Positions 1-7,591 of a stretch of 64,000 nt of DNA are shown here, piece by piece. This DNA is from Bacteroidales bacterium (GTDB lineage: Bacteria; Bacteroidota; Bacteroidia; Bacteroidales; F082), in NCBI GenBank assembly GCA_030683155.1, contig JAUXMV010000106.1, forward strand, positions 1 to 64,000, read 5' to 3'. Both the position numbers and the translations under genes were made by a program. How positions within the stretch are numbered: position 1 is the first letter of the stretch; each line of letters begins with the position of its first letter. Under the pieces are notes generated by a model, which saw only the letters and a program-made list of their open reading frames with translations, searched no databases and had not been told where the DNA came from.

Positions 1-159
1 TTGTGGAAACTTTTCAAAAAAAAGGTAACCTACAACACCTATTACGAGCAATTTTTTCATTTTCGACAATGTTGTCTGGACTTCTTTAAAAATATTGAAA
101 ATTATAAAGAGGAATTGCGCACTTTGATGACTGATAATTTCCAAATAATTCAAGCATGA
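1..159 (+). pseudogene. IS630-family transposase, C-terminal part
   Basis: Frame 1 is open from the window edge to a TGA at 157-159 and encodes 52 residues. The tail, with FFKNIENYKEEL followed by LMTDNFQII, matches my memory of the C-terminus of IS630-family DDE transposases, which cut and paste at TA dinucleotides. The catalytic part would lie left of the window, so I cannot tell whether the element is intact. It abuts a glycosyltransferase missing its 5' end, so the insertion probably truncated that gene. Family assignment is by recognition only. Confidence 0.6.
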
Positions 160-185
160 TTTTTCGCAATCTCATTTTCCTTTAG

Positions 186-788
186 TATAAACAACTGCAA
201 TATGATAAGTTCAAAATATATGTATCACTGGGGACAGTTTTTAACAATAAACCAAAGATTTATTTGAAAATTATTCGCGGATTGAATAATCCAAGTTATC
301 AAGTTATAGTCAGTGCAGGTGGTGCGTATAAAAAACTAATTCGTTATAAATTTGACCATAATGTTAAAATATTCAAAAGTGTACCACAAATAGAATTATT
401 GCCCGAAATAGACCTCTTCATTAGTCATGGTGGTAATAATAGTATAAATGAAGCTCTGTATTGTGGAAAGCCCATAATTGCAATCCCTGTTGGTGGCGAA
501 CAAGCCGACAATGCGAGCAAAATTGTATTTTTAGGAGTCGGGAAACGAATTGACCAAAATTCATTAAGTGAAAAGAAATTGCAGGAATATGTTGAGGAAA
601 TACGTACCTCCAATATTTACAATGAACGCTCTAAATCGATTATGGAAACGCTTAAATTAACAGATGGAACAACATCGTCTTGTAAATGTATTGAATGGCT
701 TTCAAGGGAGAAAAAGCCAATTAAAAGAAAAAATTCAAATCTAACAATTACAAATGAGACTATTAGAGATATACTCGTATATGATTAA
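186..788 (+). pseudogene. GT1/MGT-type glycosyltransferase, 5'-truncated
   Basis: The frame is open from just after a TAG at 183-185 to the stop at 788, giving about 200 residues. Early residues KIYVSLGTVFNN and later FISHGGNNSINEAL and GEQADNA are the nucleotide-sugar binding half of GT1 (UDP-glycosyl or macrolide type) glycosyltransferases. Family members are about 400 residues, so the N-terminal acceptor half is missing. A TTG at 264 could serve as a start but would remove the SLGTVF strand, so I regard this as a remnant. The IS630-type fragment directly upstream is the likely cause. Confidence 0.7.
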
Positions 789-825
789 TCGTTATGCTAA
801 ATAAATTGATTTTAATAAAAACTTT

Positions 826-955
826 GCCTAATAAAGTGTAAATGACATAAGGGTTTTAGAGGTATGCGAAGGTCAGAAGTCCGCTTTAACTTTTCGTGTA
901 ACTTGATAGGAAATCACCCGCAATCCCTTACGGCACTTACACTCGACCGTTGTGC
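826..955 (+). other. attC-like recombination site A
   Basis: An R''-like GCCTAAT (826-832) and an R'-like GTTGTGC (949-955) flank a long imperfect inverted repeat. Arms 835-853 and 925-943 pair at 16 of 19 positions and enclose a 71-base loop. This is the layout of an integron attC site. The following module starts with GTTGTGCGT and ends with the exact reverse complement at 1983-1991. Confidence 0.5.
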
Positions 956-992
956 GTCACTTTGGCGAAACCGTAACTAATCAAAAATTAGA

Positions 993-1970
993 ATGAAGGA
1001 AAATAAAGCAAAACTACTTTTAAGCAAATCTTCACTTGAATTTCTTCCAAGACTATCGGAATACTTAGGTGGGGCGAAAATATTTATAAAACGAGATGAC
1101 GAAGGGGGAAGAAGTGGCGGTGGAAATAAATTAAGAAAATACGAACGGATTATTGGTGACGCAATTGCAACAAATTGCGACACATTAATTATTGCGGGAC
1201 ATTTTCAATCTAATGCAGCTAGAGAATTAGTTGGTTCAGCTTGTCAATTAGGACTAAAATCGATAGTGGTTTGCAAAGAGCTTATTCCGAATCAAAACGA
1301 AATTTTTCTTAAAAATGGTAATGCACTTTTAATGAATTTAATGGGTGCAGAATTAGTAACCATAAATAAGAATGACGACTTTACAAAAGCTATGCAAATT
1401 GTTGCAGAACAAATTACCGAAAAAGGTGGAAAGCCATACATAATTCCATTTGGAGGTTCAAATTTACTTGGTTCATTGGGTTATGTAGATTGCCTAAACG
1501 AAATAAAAGAGCAAGCAGAAATTGAAACAGATTATATTTTCACACCAATTGGTAGCGGAGGGACACAAGCAGGACTTATTGCAGGGGTTGTTAAAAATAA
1601 TATGAAAACAACTGTAATTGGAGTAAGTGTTTTGCACAAAAAAGAAGTAGCACAAAAAATAGTAGAAGAATTAGCAAACGAAACTTTGAAATTTCTTTCG
1701 TCAGAAAATACTTCATTGGGAAAGGTTTTCATTGACGATAATTACATCGGAGAAGGTTACGGAATAACGACAGAAGAGAGTATTGAAACTATCAAATTAT
1801 TGGCAAAACTTGAAGGAATATTTCTTTGCCCTGTTTATACTGCAAAAGCAATGACAGGATTAATTGAGTATGTAAAATCGGGTAAAATAAAAAAAGATGA
1901 GAATATTATATTTATCCATACTGGAGGGTCACCTTTAATTTACGCGTATTATGACAAATTGTTTGAATAA
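993..1970 (+). CDS. PLP-dependent D-cysteine desulfhydrase / ACC deaminase family
   Basis: A 325-residue fold-type II PLP enzyme. GGGNKLRKYE near residues 43-52 carries the expected Schiff-base lysine, QSNAARE is the substrate-loop motif (QSNHxRQ in most relatives), GSGGTQAG near residue 190 binds the PLP phosphate, and HTGG closes the C-terminus. Relatives eliminate sulfide and ammonia from D-cysteine or open ACC to 2-oxobutyrate. The His-to-Ala change in the QSN motif makes the exact substrate uncertain. It is the only gene in its module, between attC-like site A and spacer 1, so it looks like a mobile cassette gene. Confidence 0.75.
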   Translation: MKENKAKLLLSKSSLEFLPRLSEYLGGAKIFIKRDDEGGRSGGGNKLRKYERIIGDAIATNCDTLIIAGHFQSNAARELVGSACQLGLKSIVVCKELIPNQNEIFLKNGNALLMNLMGAELVTINKNDDFTKAMQIVAEQITEKGGKPYIIPFGGSNLLGSLGYVDCLNEIKEQAEIETDYIFTPIGSGGTQAGLIAGVVKNNMKTTVIGVSVLHKKEVAQKIVEELANETLKFLSSENTSLGKVFIDDNYIGEGYGITTEESIETIKLLAKLEGIFLCPVYTAKAMTGLIEYVKSGKIKKDENIIFIHTGGSPLIYAYYDKLFE

Positions 1971-1984
1971 ATAAAAAACCGAAC

Positions 1985-2410
1985 GCACAACACTAAGTCG
2001 AATAGCCGAAAAGCTCTAAAAAAAGAGCCATTATACCGCTGAGGTTTAATGGCTTTTTGGTCTATTCGTTGCTCAGCGAAACCCGTAGTTGGGCTTCAGC
2101 CACATTATGACCAAGAAAACCATCAAACGCGCCACAGCTGATGTAGGGCTGATTTTCACAGCCTACAATTTGCGCAGAATTCTGAATATCATTGGAAAAG
2201 AAAGACTTAGATGTTTTGTTTTTGATTTTTTTCTGTTTTTATCAAGCTTTTTGGCTTCATTGGAGCCATTTTGGCGAAAGCATCAAAAACGGCCGTATAT
2301 TTTGCTTGAAAAATTGCCCTCCTTACAATGCAAGTATTTGCTACTTTAGCGGGGTAAAAATTGAGTAAAACGGAAATTGAAGGAGGTTTTTAGACAGACT
2401 GCCGTTGACC
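1985..2410 (+). repeat. Cassette spacer repeat, copy 1
   Basis: Starts with GCACAAC, the reverse complement of the start of the preceding module, and ends with the core GTTGACC (2404-2410). Near the left end CGAATAG (1999-2005) pairs with CTATTCG (2062-2068) as a hairpin, followed by GTTGGGC at 2088-2094. The middle holds a decayed transposase tail. The right part carries the conserved AAGTATTTG-CTACTTTAGC promoter-like block (-7 box TACTTTAGC at 2342-2350). It has no 19-bp tandem unit. Copy 2 is nearly identical over its first 400 bases. Confidence 0.7.
2107..2211 (+). pseudogene. DDE transposase C-terminal remnant (IS1182-like) in spacer 1
   Basis: Encodes MTKKTIKRATADVGLIFTA then YNLRRILNIIG. 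The 'vGLmfTAYNLRRilNIi' pattern is typical of the last helix of IS1182-like DDE transposases. The rest of the protein is missing and the frame runs on into low-complexity sequence. A second copy sits at the same place in spacer 2. I read it as part of the spacer repeat, not as an expressed gene. Confidence 0.5.
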
Positions 2411-2724
2411 TCCATGTCAGCCGTGTTTTTAAAGGAGATATTCCGTTGGTTGTCAGCTTTTCATACAATTGAAAAAAGGGAATTGAAATTAGGTTTTTTG
2501 GGAGCAAAGAATTAATTTTGGTTCGCGGATTAAAGAAGCTTAGGACAGAATTTGATCAGCGACAAGCAACAGGAAATAGTTCAATGAAATTGCAACAAAG
2601 AAAAGATTAAACGGATTTGAGCACGACACGGCATAAAACGAACTCGGAGGTCAACAACGCCTATATGCCATATGCCTGCCGCAGGCGCAACACAGGCAAA
2701 CGGCACATAGGCTAGGCGTTAGCG
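2404..2724 (+). other. ORF-less cassette-like module with attC-like site C
   Basis: Begins GTTGACCTCC and reaches GGAGGTCAAC at 2646-2655, an exact 10-base reverse complement. An attC-like hairpin follows: AACGCCTATATGCC at 2656-2669 against GGCACATAGGCTAGGCGTT at 2702-2720, ending in core GTTAGCG (2718-2724). No open frame of useful length lies between 2411 and 2645. It is either a non-coding cassette or one whose gene has decayed. Confidence 0.55.
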
Positions 2725-2757
2725 GGCATTGTAAAACGACAACAGACACGACACTGT

Positions 2758-3093
2758 TTATTGTTTATAAATAATATTGTCATTACCCCATTTTTCCATT
2801 TCGTTCAAAACAGGTTTTAGACTTTTGCCCAGCTCGGTTAATTCATATTCAACTCGTGGAGGAATTTCATTAAACTGTTTTCTTGTCAGCAAACCATCTT
2901 CTTCCAATTCTTTCAATTGTTCTGTCAATACCTTTCTAGATAGGTTAGGAATACGAGCAGAAATTTCACCAAAGCGTCTTTTTTCAGACCTAAGACAATA
3001 CAAGATGACTGGTTTCCATTTTCCACCAATTAGCTGAAGCATTCCCGTTACCGGACATTTAATTTCTCCTTTTTTTGTTGCTATTGTTACCAT
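2758..3093 (-). CDS. HxlR-family transcriptional regulator
   Basis: 111 residues, the usual HxlR length. CPVTG near residue 13 supplies the conserved N-terminal cysteine that many HxlR proteins use as a redox or aldehyde sensor. GGKWKPVILYCL and the RFGEISARIPNLSRKVLTEQ region form the winged helix-turn-helix. It is transcribed divergently from the NmrA-like gene, with a palindromic operator candidate between them. HxlR proteins paired with a QorB-like oxidoreductase usually control that neighbour, so redox-responsive control of the divergent pair is the simplest reading. Confidence 0.85.
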   Translation of the reverse strand: MVTIATKKGEIKCPVTGMLQLIGGKWKPVILYCLRSEKRRFGEISARIPNLSRKVLTEQLKELEEDGLLTRKQFNEIPPRVEYELTELGKSLKPVLNEMEKWGNDNIIYKQ

Positions 3094-3114
3094 TTTGTTA
3101 CCGCTATTTTATAT

Positions 3115-3165
3115 GTTACCAAAAGGTAACTAGTTACTATTTAAAACTATTATTAGTTACTTTGC
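3115..3165 (+). promoter_or_regulatory. Divergent promoter with palindromic operator
   Basis: GTTACC-AAAA-GGTAAC (3115-3130) is a perfect palindrome between hxlR and the NmrA-like gene. Further GTTACC and TAGTTAC copies lie nearby, at about 3087, 3098 and 3131. TACTTTGC at 3158-3165 fits the Bacteroidota -7 consensus TAnnTTTGC and faces the NmrA-like gene, 38 bases before its start. The operator placement suits control by the adjacent HxlR protein. Confidence 0.6.
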
Positions 3166-3203
3166 ATAACAAAAGTAATTATTAAATTTTAAAAAACAAA
3201 AAA

Positions 3204-4085
3204 ATGATTTTAGTAACAGGAGCAACAGGACATTTTGGAAAGTCAACAATTGATTTTCTTCTAAAAAAAGGCATTTCTTCAACCAACATTGTTGCATTGG
3301 TTCGAGACGAAGAAAAAGCAGCTGAAATAAAAAGCAAAGGAGTTGCACTACGTATTGGTGATTACGACAATTACAATTCTCTTATAGACGCTTTCATAGG
3401 TGTAGAGAAACTACTCTTTGTATCGGGAAGTGATATTTTTAATCGTGGAGCACAACATCAAAATGTGGTAAAAGCAGCCAAAGAATCAGGTGTAAAACAC
3501 GTTGTTTATACAAGTTTTCAAGGGAAAAACGAAACGGAATCTTCACCACTTTGGCTAGTTGCTCAATCACATCTTCAGACAGAATCTTGGTTAAAAGAAA
3601 GCGGTATAGATTATACCATTCTCAAAAACACACTCTATATGGACTTTGTTCCTGCCTTTCTTGGTGAAAAAGTTTTAGAAACAGGTTTGATATATTTACC
3701 TGCTGGTAATGGTAAAGTCGGAGCTGTTTTACGTTCTGAGATGGCAGAAGCCACTGCTACTATCTTATCAAGTCAAAATCACGCTGGAAAAACTTACCGC
3801 TTTACAAACCAAGAAGCGTTTTCTTATCAAGAAGTTGCTCAACAACTTTCTGAAATTACTGGTAAAACAATCAACTACATTTCTCCAACGGCAGACGAGT
3901 ATGCACAAACCTTAACAGAACATGGTGTACCTGTTGACTTCATTGGTTTGTTTTCCAGCTTTGCGGTTGCTCAGGAAAAAGGAGAATTGGAAATGGTTGG
4001 CTCAGACTTAGAACAATTTTTGGGTCGCAAACCAACCACCATAAAGACATTCTTAACTCAAATTTATTCACCATCAAACAATTAA
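3204..4085 (+). CDS. NmrA-like NAD(P)-binding oxidoreductase (QorB-like)
   Basis: 293 residues. GATGHFG at residues 6-12 is the Rossmann dinucleotide-binding loop, and VYTSFQG resembles the atypical SDR active-site region of NmrA/QorB proteins. The length matches E. coli QorB, NAD(P)H:quinone oxidoreductase 2. The divergent HxlR regulator copies the qorB/qorR arrangement. The downstream hydrolase starts 4 bases after its stop, so the two are cotranscribed. Quinone reduction is inferred from family; another carbonyl substrate is possible. Confidence 0.75.
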   Translation: MILVTGATGHFGKSTIDFLLKKGISSTNIVALVRDEEKAAEIKSKGVALRIGDYDNYNSLIDAFIGVEKLLFVSGSDIFNRGAQHQNVVKAAKESGVKHVVYTSFQGKNETESSPLWLVAQSHLQTESWLKESGIDYTILKNTLYMDFVPAFLGEKVLETGLIYLPAGNGKVGAVLRSEMAEATATILSSQNHAGKTYRFTNQEAFSYQEVAQQLSEITGKTINYISPTADEYAQTLTEHGVPVDFIGLFSSFAVAQEKGELEMVGSDLEQFLGRKPTTIKTFLTQIYSPSNN

Positions 4086-4089
4086 AAAT

Positions 4090-4977
4090 ATGAAATCTTT
4101 AAAATTATTTGCATTCATTCTGATCATGAGTGCTCTAACAAAAATAAATGCTCAAAATATCCCGACTGGTAGTTCTTGGACCGTTATCAAAAACAAAAAC
4201 GTAAAAGTTCACACTTACATGAGTCCGACAGCTATGTTTGCTAATACAAGCCACATTATTGAACTGAAAAATGAACTCATTATTGTTGACGGACAATTTT
4301 TTGCACCCTATGCTCTTGAATTGAAAAAGTTTACTGATTCAATAGGCAAGCCAGTAACAAGGTTTTACATAAGTCATGACCATCCTGATCACTTTATAGG
4401 TTTTGGAGATGCTTTTCCAGACGTAAAAGTTTATGCTCTGGCGGAAACAAAAACATCCATTGAACAGACTGGACAAGGCGTTCTTGAGCAAAGACAGGCA
4501 CAATTTGGTCCTATGATTGCAACTAAATTGAATAAGCCTTCTGTCATTCAACAACCAGGTGAGGAAACAATCGGAAATGTAAAATTTATCTTTGAAAAGT
4601 CTTTAAATAACGAATCAACTGTTTCACTTGTAATCAAACTTCCAGAACTTGGTGTATACATCGCCCAAGATATAGTTTACAACAAAATCCATTTATTCAT
4701 AGAAGGAGATACAAAAGGTTGGGAGACCGCCTTAAACAAAATCATAAAGGAAAAGACCTATAAAATAATTTTAGCGGGACACGGAAAAGAAGGTGGAATA
4801 GAGCTTTTGAAAGAGAATCTAAAGTATTTAGCTTTTGTAAATGCTACAATATTGAACACAAAGAATAAAGAAGATTTTAAGGCTGCCATCATTAAAAAAT
4901 ATCCTGAATATGGTGGCGAACAATTAGTTGACATTTACCTAAATTATTATTTAAAGCCCAGCAATTGGGTAAAGTAA
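4090..4977 (+). CDS. Metallo-beta-lactamase-fold hydrolase, exported
   Basis: 295 residues with an N-terminal signal peptide (lysine pair, hydrophobic stretch, cleavage near NAQN at about residue 22). The metal-binding motif HDHPDH is at residues 96-101, the expected HxHxDH. IILAGHGKEGG later supplies another metal-ligand histidine. The fold covers lactamases, lactonases and thiol-dependent hydrolases, and I cannot assign a substrate. It is the last gene of the NmrA-like operon, followed by a strong terminator. Periplasmic location is inferred from the signal peptide. Confidence 0.75.
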   Translation: MKSLKLFAFILIMSALTKINAQNIPTGSSWTVIKNKNVKVHTYMSPTAMFANTSHIIELKNELIIVDGQFFAPYALELKKFTDSIGKPVTRFYISHDHPDHFIGFGDAFPDVKVYALAETKTSIEQTGQGVLEQRQAQFGPMIATKLNKPSVIQQPGEETIGNVKFIFEKSLNNESTVSLVIKLPELGVYIAQDIVYNKIHLFIEGDTKGWETALNKIIKEKTYKIILAGHGKEGGIELLKENLKYLAFVNATILNTKNKEDFKAAIIKKYPEYGGEQLVDIYLNYYLKPSNWVK

Positions 4978-4996
4978 TCTGCTCAATATTTAGACC

Positions 4997-5036
4997 ATAA
5001 AGGAAGTAGGGCTTTTTGCCCTACTTCCTTTATTTT
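4997..5036 (+). terminator. Rho-independent terminator
   Basis: A perfect 16-base stem, ATAAAGGAAGTAGGGC with a TTTTT loop and its exact complement, followed by TTTT. It lies 20 bases after the metallo-hydrolase stop. Confidence 0.9.
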
Positions 5037-5150
5037 TAAGGATACGTAGAAAAACTAATTAGTGTTACTTTGTAATATATTCCATCAAATAATTTAATAA
5101 ATTTGACATGGAATAGAATCGAAAATGAGTACTAAAGACAAACAACGACC

Positions 5151-5613
5151 CGCTAACACTAAGTCGAATAGCCGAAAAGCCTCGAAAAAAGAGCCATTAT
5201 ACCACTGAGGTGTATTGGCTTTTTGGTCTATTCGCTGTTCAGCGAAACCCATAGTTAGGCTTCAACCACATCATGACCAAGAAAACCATCAAACGCGCCA
5301 CAGCTGATATAGGTTTGATACTCATAGCTTACAACTTGCGCAGAATTCTGAATATCATTGGAAAAGAAGGACATAGACGTTTTGTTTTTGATTTTTTCTG
5401 TTTTAGACAAGCTTTTTGGCTTCATTGGAGCCATTTTGGGGAACGCATCAAAAACGGCCGTATATTTTGCTTGAAAAATTGCCCTCCTTACAATGCAAGT
5501 ATTTGCTAATTTAGCGGGGTAAAAATTGAGTAAAATGAAAATTGAAGGAGGTTTTTAAACGTGTCCGCCTCCGGAGGACGTGTCCGCCTTTGGAGGACAG
5601 ACTGACGTTAGCG
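5151..5613 (+). repeat. Cassette spacer repeat, copy 2
   Basis: Starts CGCTAAC; with the two preceding bases CCCGCTAAC is the exact reverse complement of the module start at 2718. It ends in core GTTAGCG (5607-5613). It matches copy 1 for about 400 bases, including the CGAATAG/CTATTCG hairpin, an internal GTTAGGC core (5254-5260) and the transposase tail. The -7-like box is TAATTTAGC (5507-5515). Two 19-bp units with the GTCCGCC-nnn-GGAGGAC pattern precede the right core. Confidence 0.7.
5273..5377 (+). pseudogene. DDE transposase C-terminal remnant in spacer 2
   Basis: Second copy of the tail seen in spacer 1, reading MTKKTIKRATADIGLI then AYNLRRILNIIGKE. The substitutions relative to copy 1 are mild, such as I for V. 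It sits at the same offset within the spacer and has no upstream transposase sequence. Confidence 0.5.
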
Positions 5614-5679
5614 CAAATGGTGAAAAGAAGAATGAGAATGTATAGAAAATTGAAAAATGCAAACAAATCAAACATTCTT

Positions 5680-5747
5680 TGTAAAGAAAATCCATTTCTC
5701 TTTACAGAATAAACTATTTTTGTAAAGAAAAATTAAAAATCTTTACA
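5680..5747 (+). promoter_or_regulatory. Two tandem palindromic operators before fic
   Basis: TGTAAAGA-11 bp-TCTTTACA occurs at 5680-5706 and again at 5721-5747, 41 bases apart start to start. The second copy ends two bases before the fic ATG, so a bound protein would block transcription or translation start. The C-terminal winged-helix region of the Fic protein is a natural candidate for autoregulation. Confidence 0.65.
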
Positions 5748-5749
5748 CA

Positions 5750-6829
5750 ATGAGCCAAAATGAAAATTGGAAATTAAAGGAACTGCCACTGACTGTTGAC
5801 GTTGAGACGAAAGCAGTTCTTAAAAGTTTGCCTTCTGCTCATGCAGCTTTAGCAGAATTAAAAGGAATTGCATCAACAATTCCCAATCAAATCATTTTAG
5901 TCAACACGCTTGGACTGCAAGAAGCAAAAGACAGTTCTGCAATTGAAAATATAATTACGACACATGATGATTTGTACAAATCAGAATTAAACCTTGACTC
6001 ATTTAAATCACTGGAAGCCAAAGAAGTTCAAAACTATATTTCTGCCCTAAAAAAAGGATTTGAGTTAATTAAAACAAAAGGACTTATTACAAATAACACA
6101 ATCATCGAAATTCAAAAAGAATTGGAAGGAAACAGCGCTGGATTTAGGAAACTTCCAGGAACTGCTTTAAAAAATTCTTCGACTGGAGAAACAATTTTTA
6201 CTCCTCCGCAAGACATCAATGAAATAAATAAATTGATGACAAATCTCGAAAAATTCATCAATGACCCGTCGATGTGCGATTACGACCCGATTATAAAAAT
6301 GGCAATTATCCATTATCAATTCGAAAGTATCCACCCATTTTACGATGGAAATGGTCGTACAGGAAGAATAATAAATATTCTATATTTAATTATCGAAAAA
6401 TTGCAAAACCTTCCAATCTTATATTTAAGTAATTACATTATTCAAAATAAATCGGATTATTACAGGCTTTTACAGGAACTCCGAGACAATGAAAACTGGG
6501 AAGAATGGTTGCTTTTCATGATTCACGGAATTGAAAAAACTTCTCGTGAAACCATTGAATTAATTATCCAAATCAAATACTTGATGATGGAGTGTAAACA
6601 TAAACTTCGCGACAATTACAAATTTTATAGTCAAGATTTACTAAACAACTTATTTAAACATCCTTACACAAAAATTGAATTCATTGTCAACGACCTAAAT
6701 GTTTCAAGAATTACAGCTGCTAATTATTTGAATAAACTTGCTGAGGACGGGATTTTAAAGAAAGAAAGAATTGGAACTGGAAACTATTATGTAAATGAGA
6801 AATTATTTAACCTATTGACAAAAAGATAA
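5750..6829 (+). CDS. Fic-family AMP-transferase with C-terminal winged helix
   Basis: 359 residues. The Fic motif HPFYDGNGRTGR starts at His195 (catalytic His, anion-binding loop, final Arg). An inhibitory-helix motif SSAIEN at residues 62-67, N-terminal to the Fic core, marks a class II Fic protein whose Glu keeps the site closed. The last 60 residues (VNDLNVSRITAANYLNKLAEDGIL) read as a winged helix-turn-helix. Fic enzymes usually AMPylate protein hydroxyls; the target here is unknown. It is alone in its module after spacer 2, and the paired palindromes directly upstream suggest autorepression. Confidence 0.9.
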   Translation: MSQNENWKLKELPLTVDVETKAVLKSLPSAHAALAELKGIASTIPNQIILVNTLGLQEAKDSSAIENIITTHDDLYKSELNLDSFKSLEAKEVQNYISALKKGFELIKTKGLITNNTIIEIQKELEGNSAGFRKLPGTALKNSSTGETIFTPPQDINEINKLMTNLEKFINDPSMCDYDPIIKMAIIHYQFESIHPFYDGNGRTGRIINILYLIIEKLQNLPILYLSNYIIQNKSDYYRLLQELRDNENWEEWLLFMIHGIEKTSRETIELIIQIKYLMMECKHKLRDNYKFYSQDLLNNLFKHPYTKIEFIVNDLNVSRITAANYLNKLAEDGILKKERIGTGNYYVNEKLFNLLTKR

Positions 6830-6845
6830 AACCACTTGTGGTAAA

Positions 6846-7202
6846 ATAAATAGGACTCTGAGCGGTCTGCAATGCATGTTCCGACAAGTCGGAAACCCAG
6901 CGATGAGTTCCCTAGACTTCAGGATTGAACTACATCCACCCAGAGCAAGAAGGTGTTATGCACATATTGACGATTTTTGATGTTTTTTGCCAGATATTTG
7001 AACAGAAGTTCTTATAAGAATTGCAGAATCTTGGGTTTTTATTTCTTCTGCAAGGATGGTCTAGGATTCAAAAGAACGGTTTTGGGTAATTTAGGTTCAG
7101 GAGCGGGAATACTTCCGGTACTCAATCGATGCATCGAAGAAAATAAAGCCACCAAATGATATTTTTTGAAGAGAAAGGAAAATCCTATTCATAGCGTTAG
7201 GA
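6846..7202 (+). repeat. Cassette spacer repeat, copy 3
   Basis: Begins ATAAATAGGACTCTGAGCGG just after fic and ends in core GTTAGGA (7196-7202). The left half is close to copies 4, 5 and 8: a TTCCGAC-AAGTCGGAA hairpin, then CCCAGCGATGAG, then GCAAGAAGGTGTTATGCACA. It lacks the promoter block and the 19-bp units. The short open frame at 6977-7159 is a by-product of the repeat and I do not call it a gene. Confidence 0.65.
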
Positions 7203-7212
7203 GCAGGAAGTT

Positions 7213-7395
7213 GTGAAAAGCATTGCACGCAAAGCCGGAGCAGCACAGAAAGTAACGCCCAAAAAACATCGAAACAGCTTTGCCACATACAGCCTCGAAA
7301 ACGGGATTGACCTGCGATATATACAGCTTATGATGGGTCATGCAAGTAGCATAATCACAGAGATTTATACACGTATGACCAAAAAAGGATTTTAA
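7213..7395 (+). pseudogene. Tyrosine recombinase/integrase, C-terminal fragment
   Basis: About 60 residues from a GTG. They match the catalytic end of tyrosine recombinases: HRNSFATYSLENG (second catalytic Arg; the usual RHSF His is Asn), DLRYIQLMMGHASS (GH motif) and TEIYTRMTKKGF with the nucleophile Tyr. The N-terminal DNA-binding half and the first catalytic Arg are absent, so it cannot be active alone. The wording is closer to chromosomal Bacteroidota recombinases than to IntI. It starts 10 bases after the GTTAGGA core closing spacer 3, which could mean the fragment was captured there. Confidence 0.7.
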
Positions 7396-7591
7396 AACAT
7401 AAAAAGTCCGATGGATGGCTCGGATATTTAAAAATTAAGTAAATTTATCGCGTATTTTAAATCGTAACCAATGAAACAACACATGAACTTAAGTGAGATA
7501 TATACGCAATATGCGGGTATCTGTTCGTTAGTCAGAAACCCTATGACTACAGTGCAACTTTGAACCGACATACATAAAAAAATGACAGACA
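7396..7591. other. Gap with a cassette-start core
   Basis: No gene is visible. GTTAGTCAG at 7527-7535 looks like the left boundary of the next module, whose gene ends in GACTAAT at 9407-9413 (six bases complementary). Confidence 0.4.
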
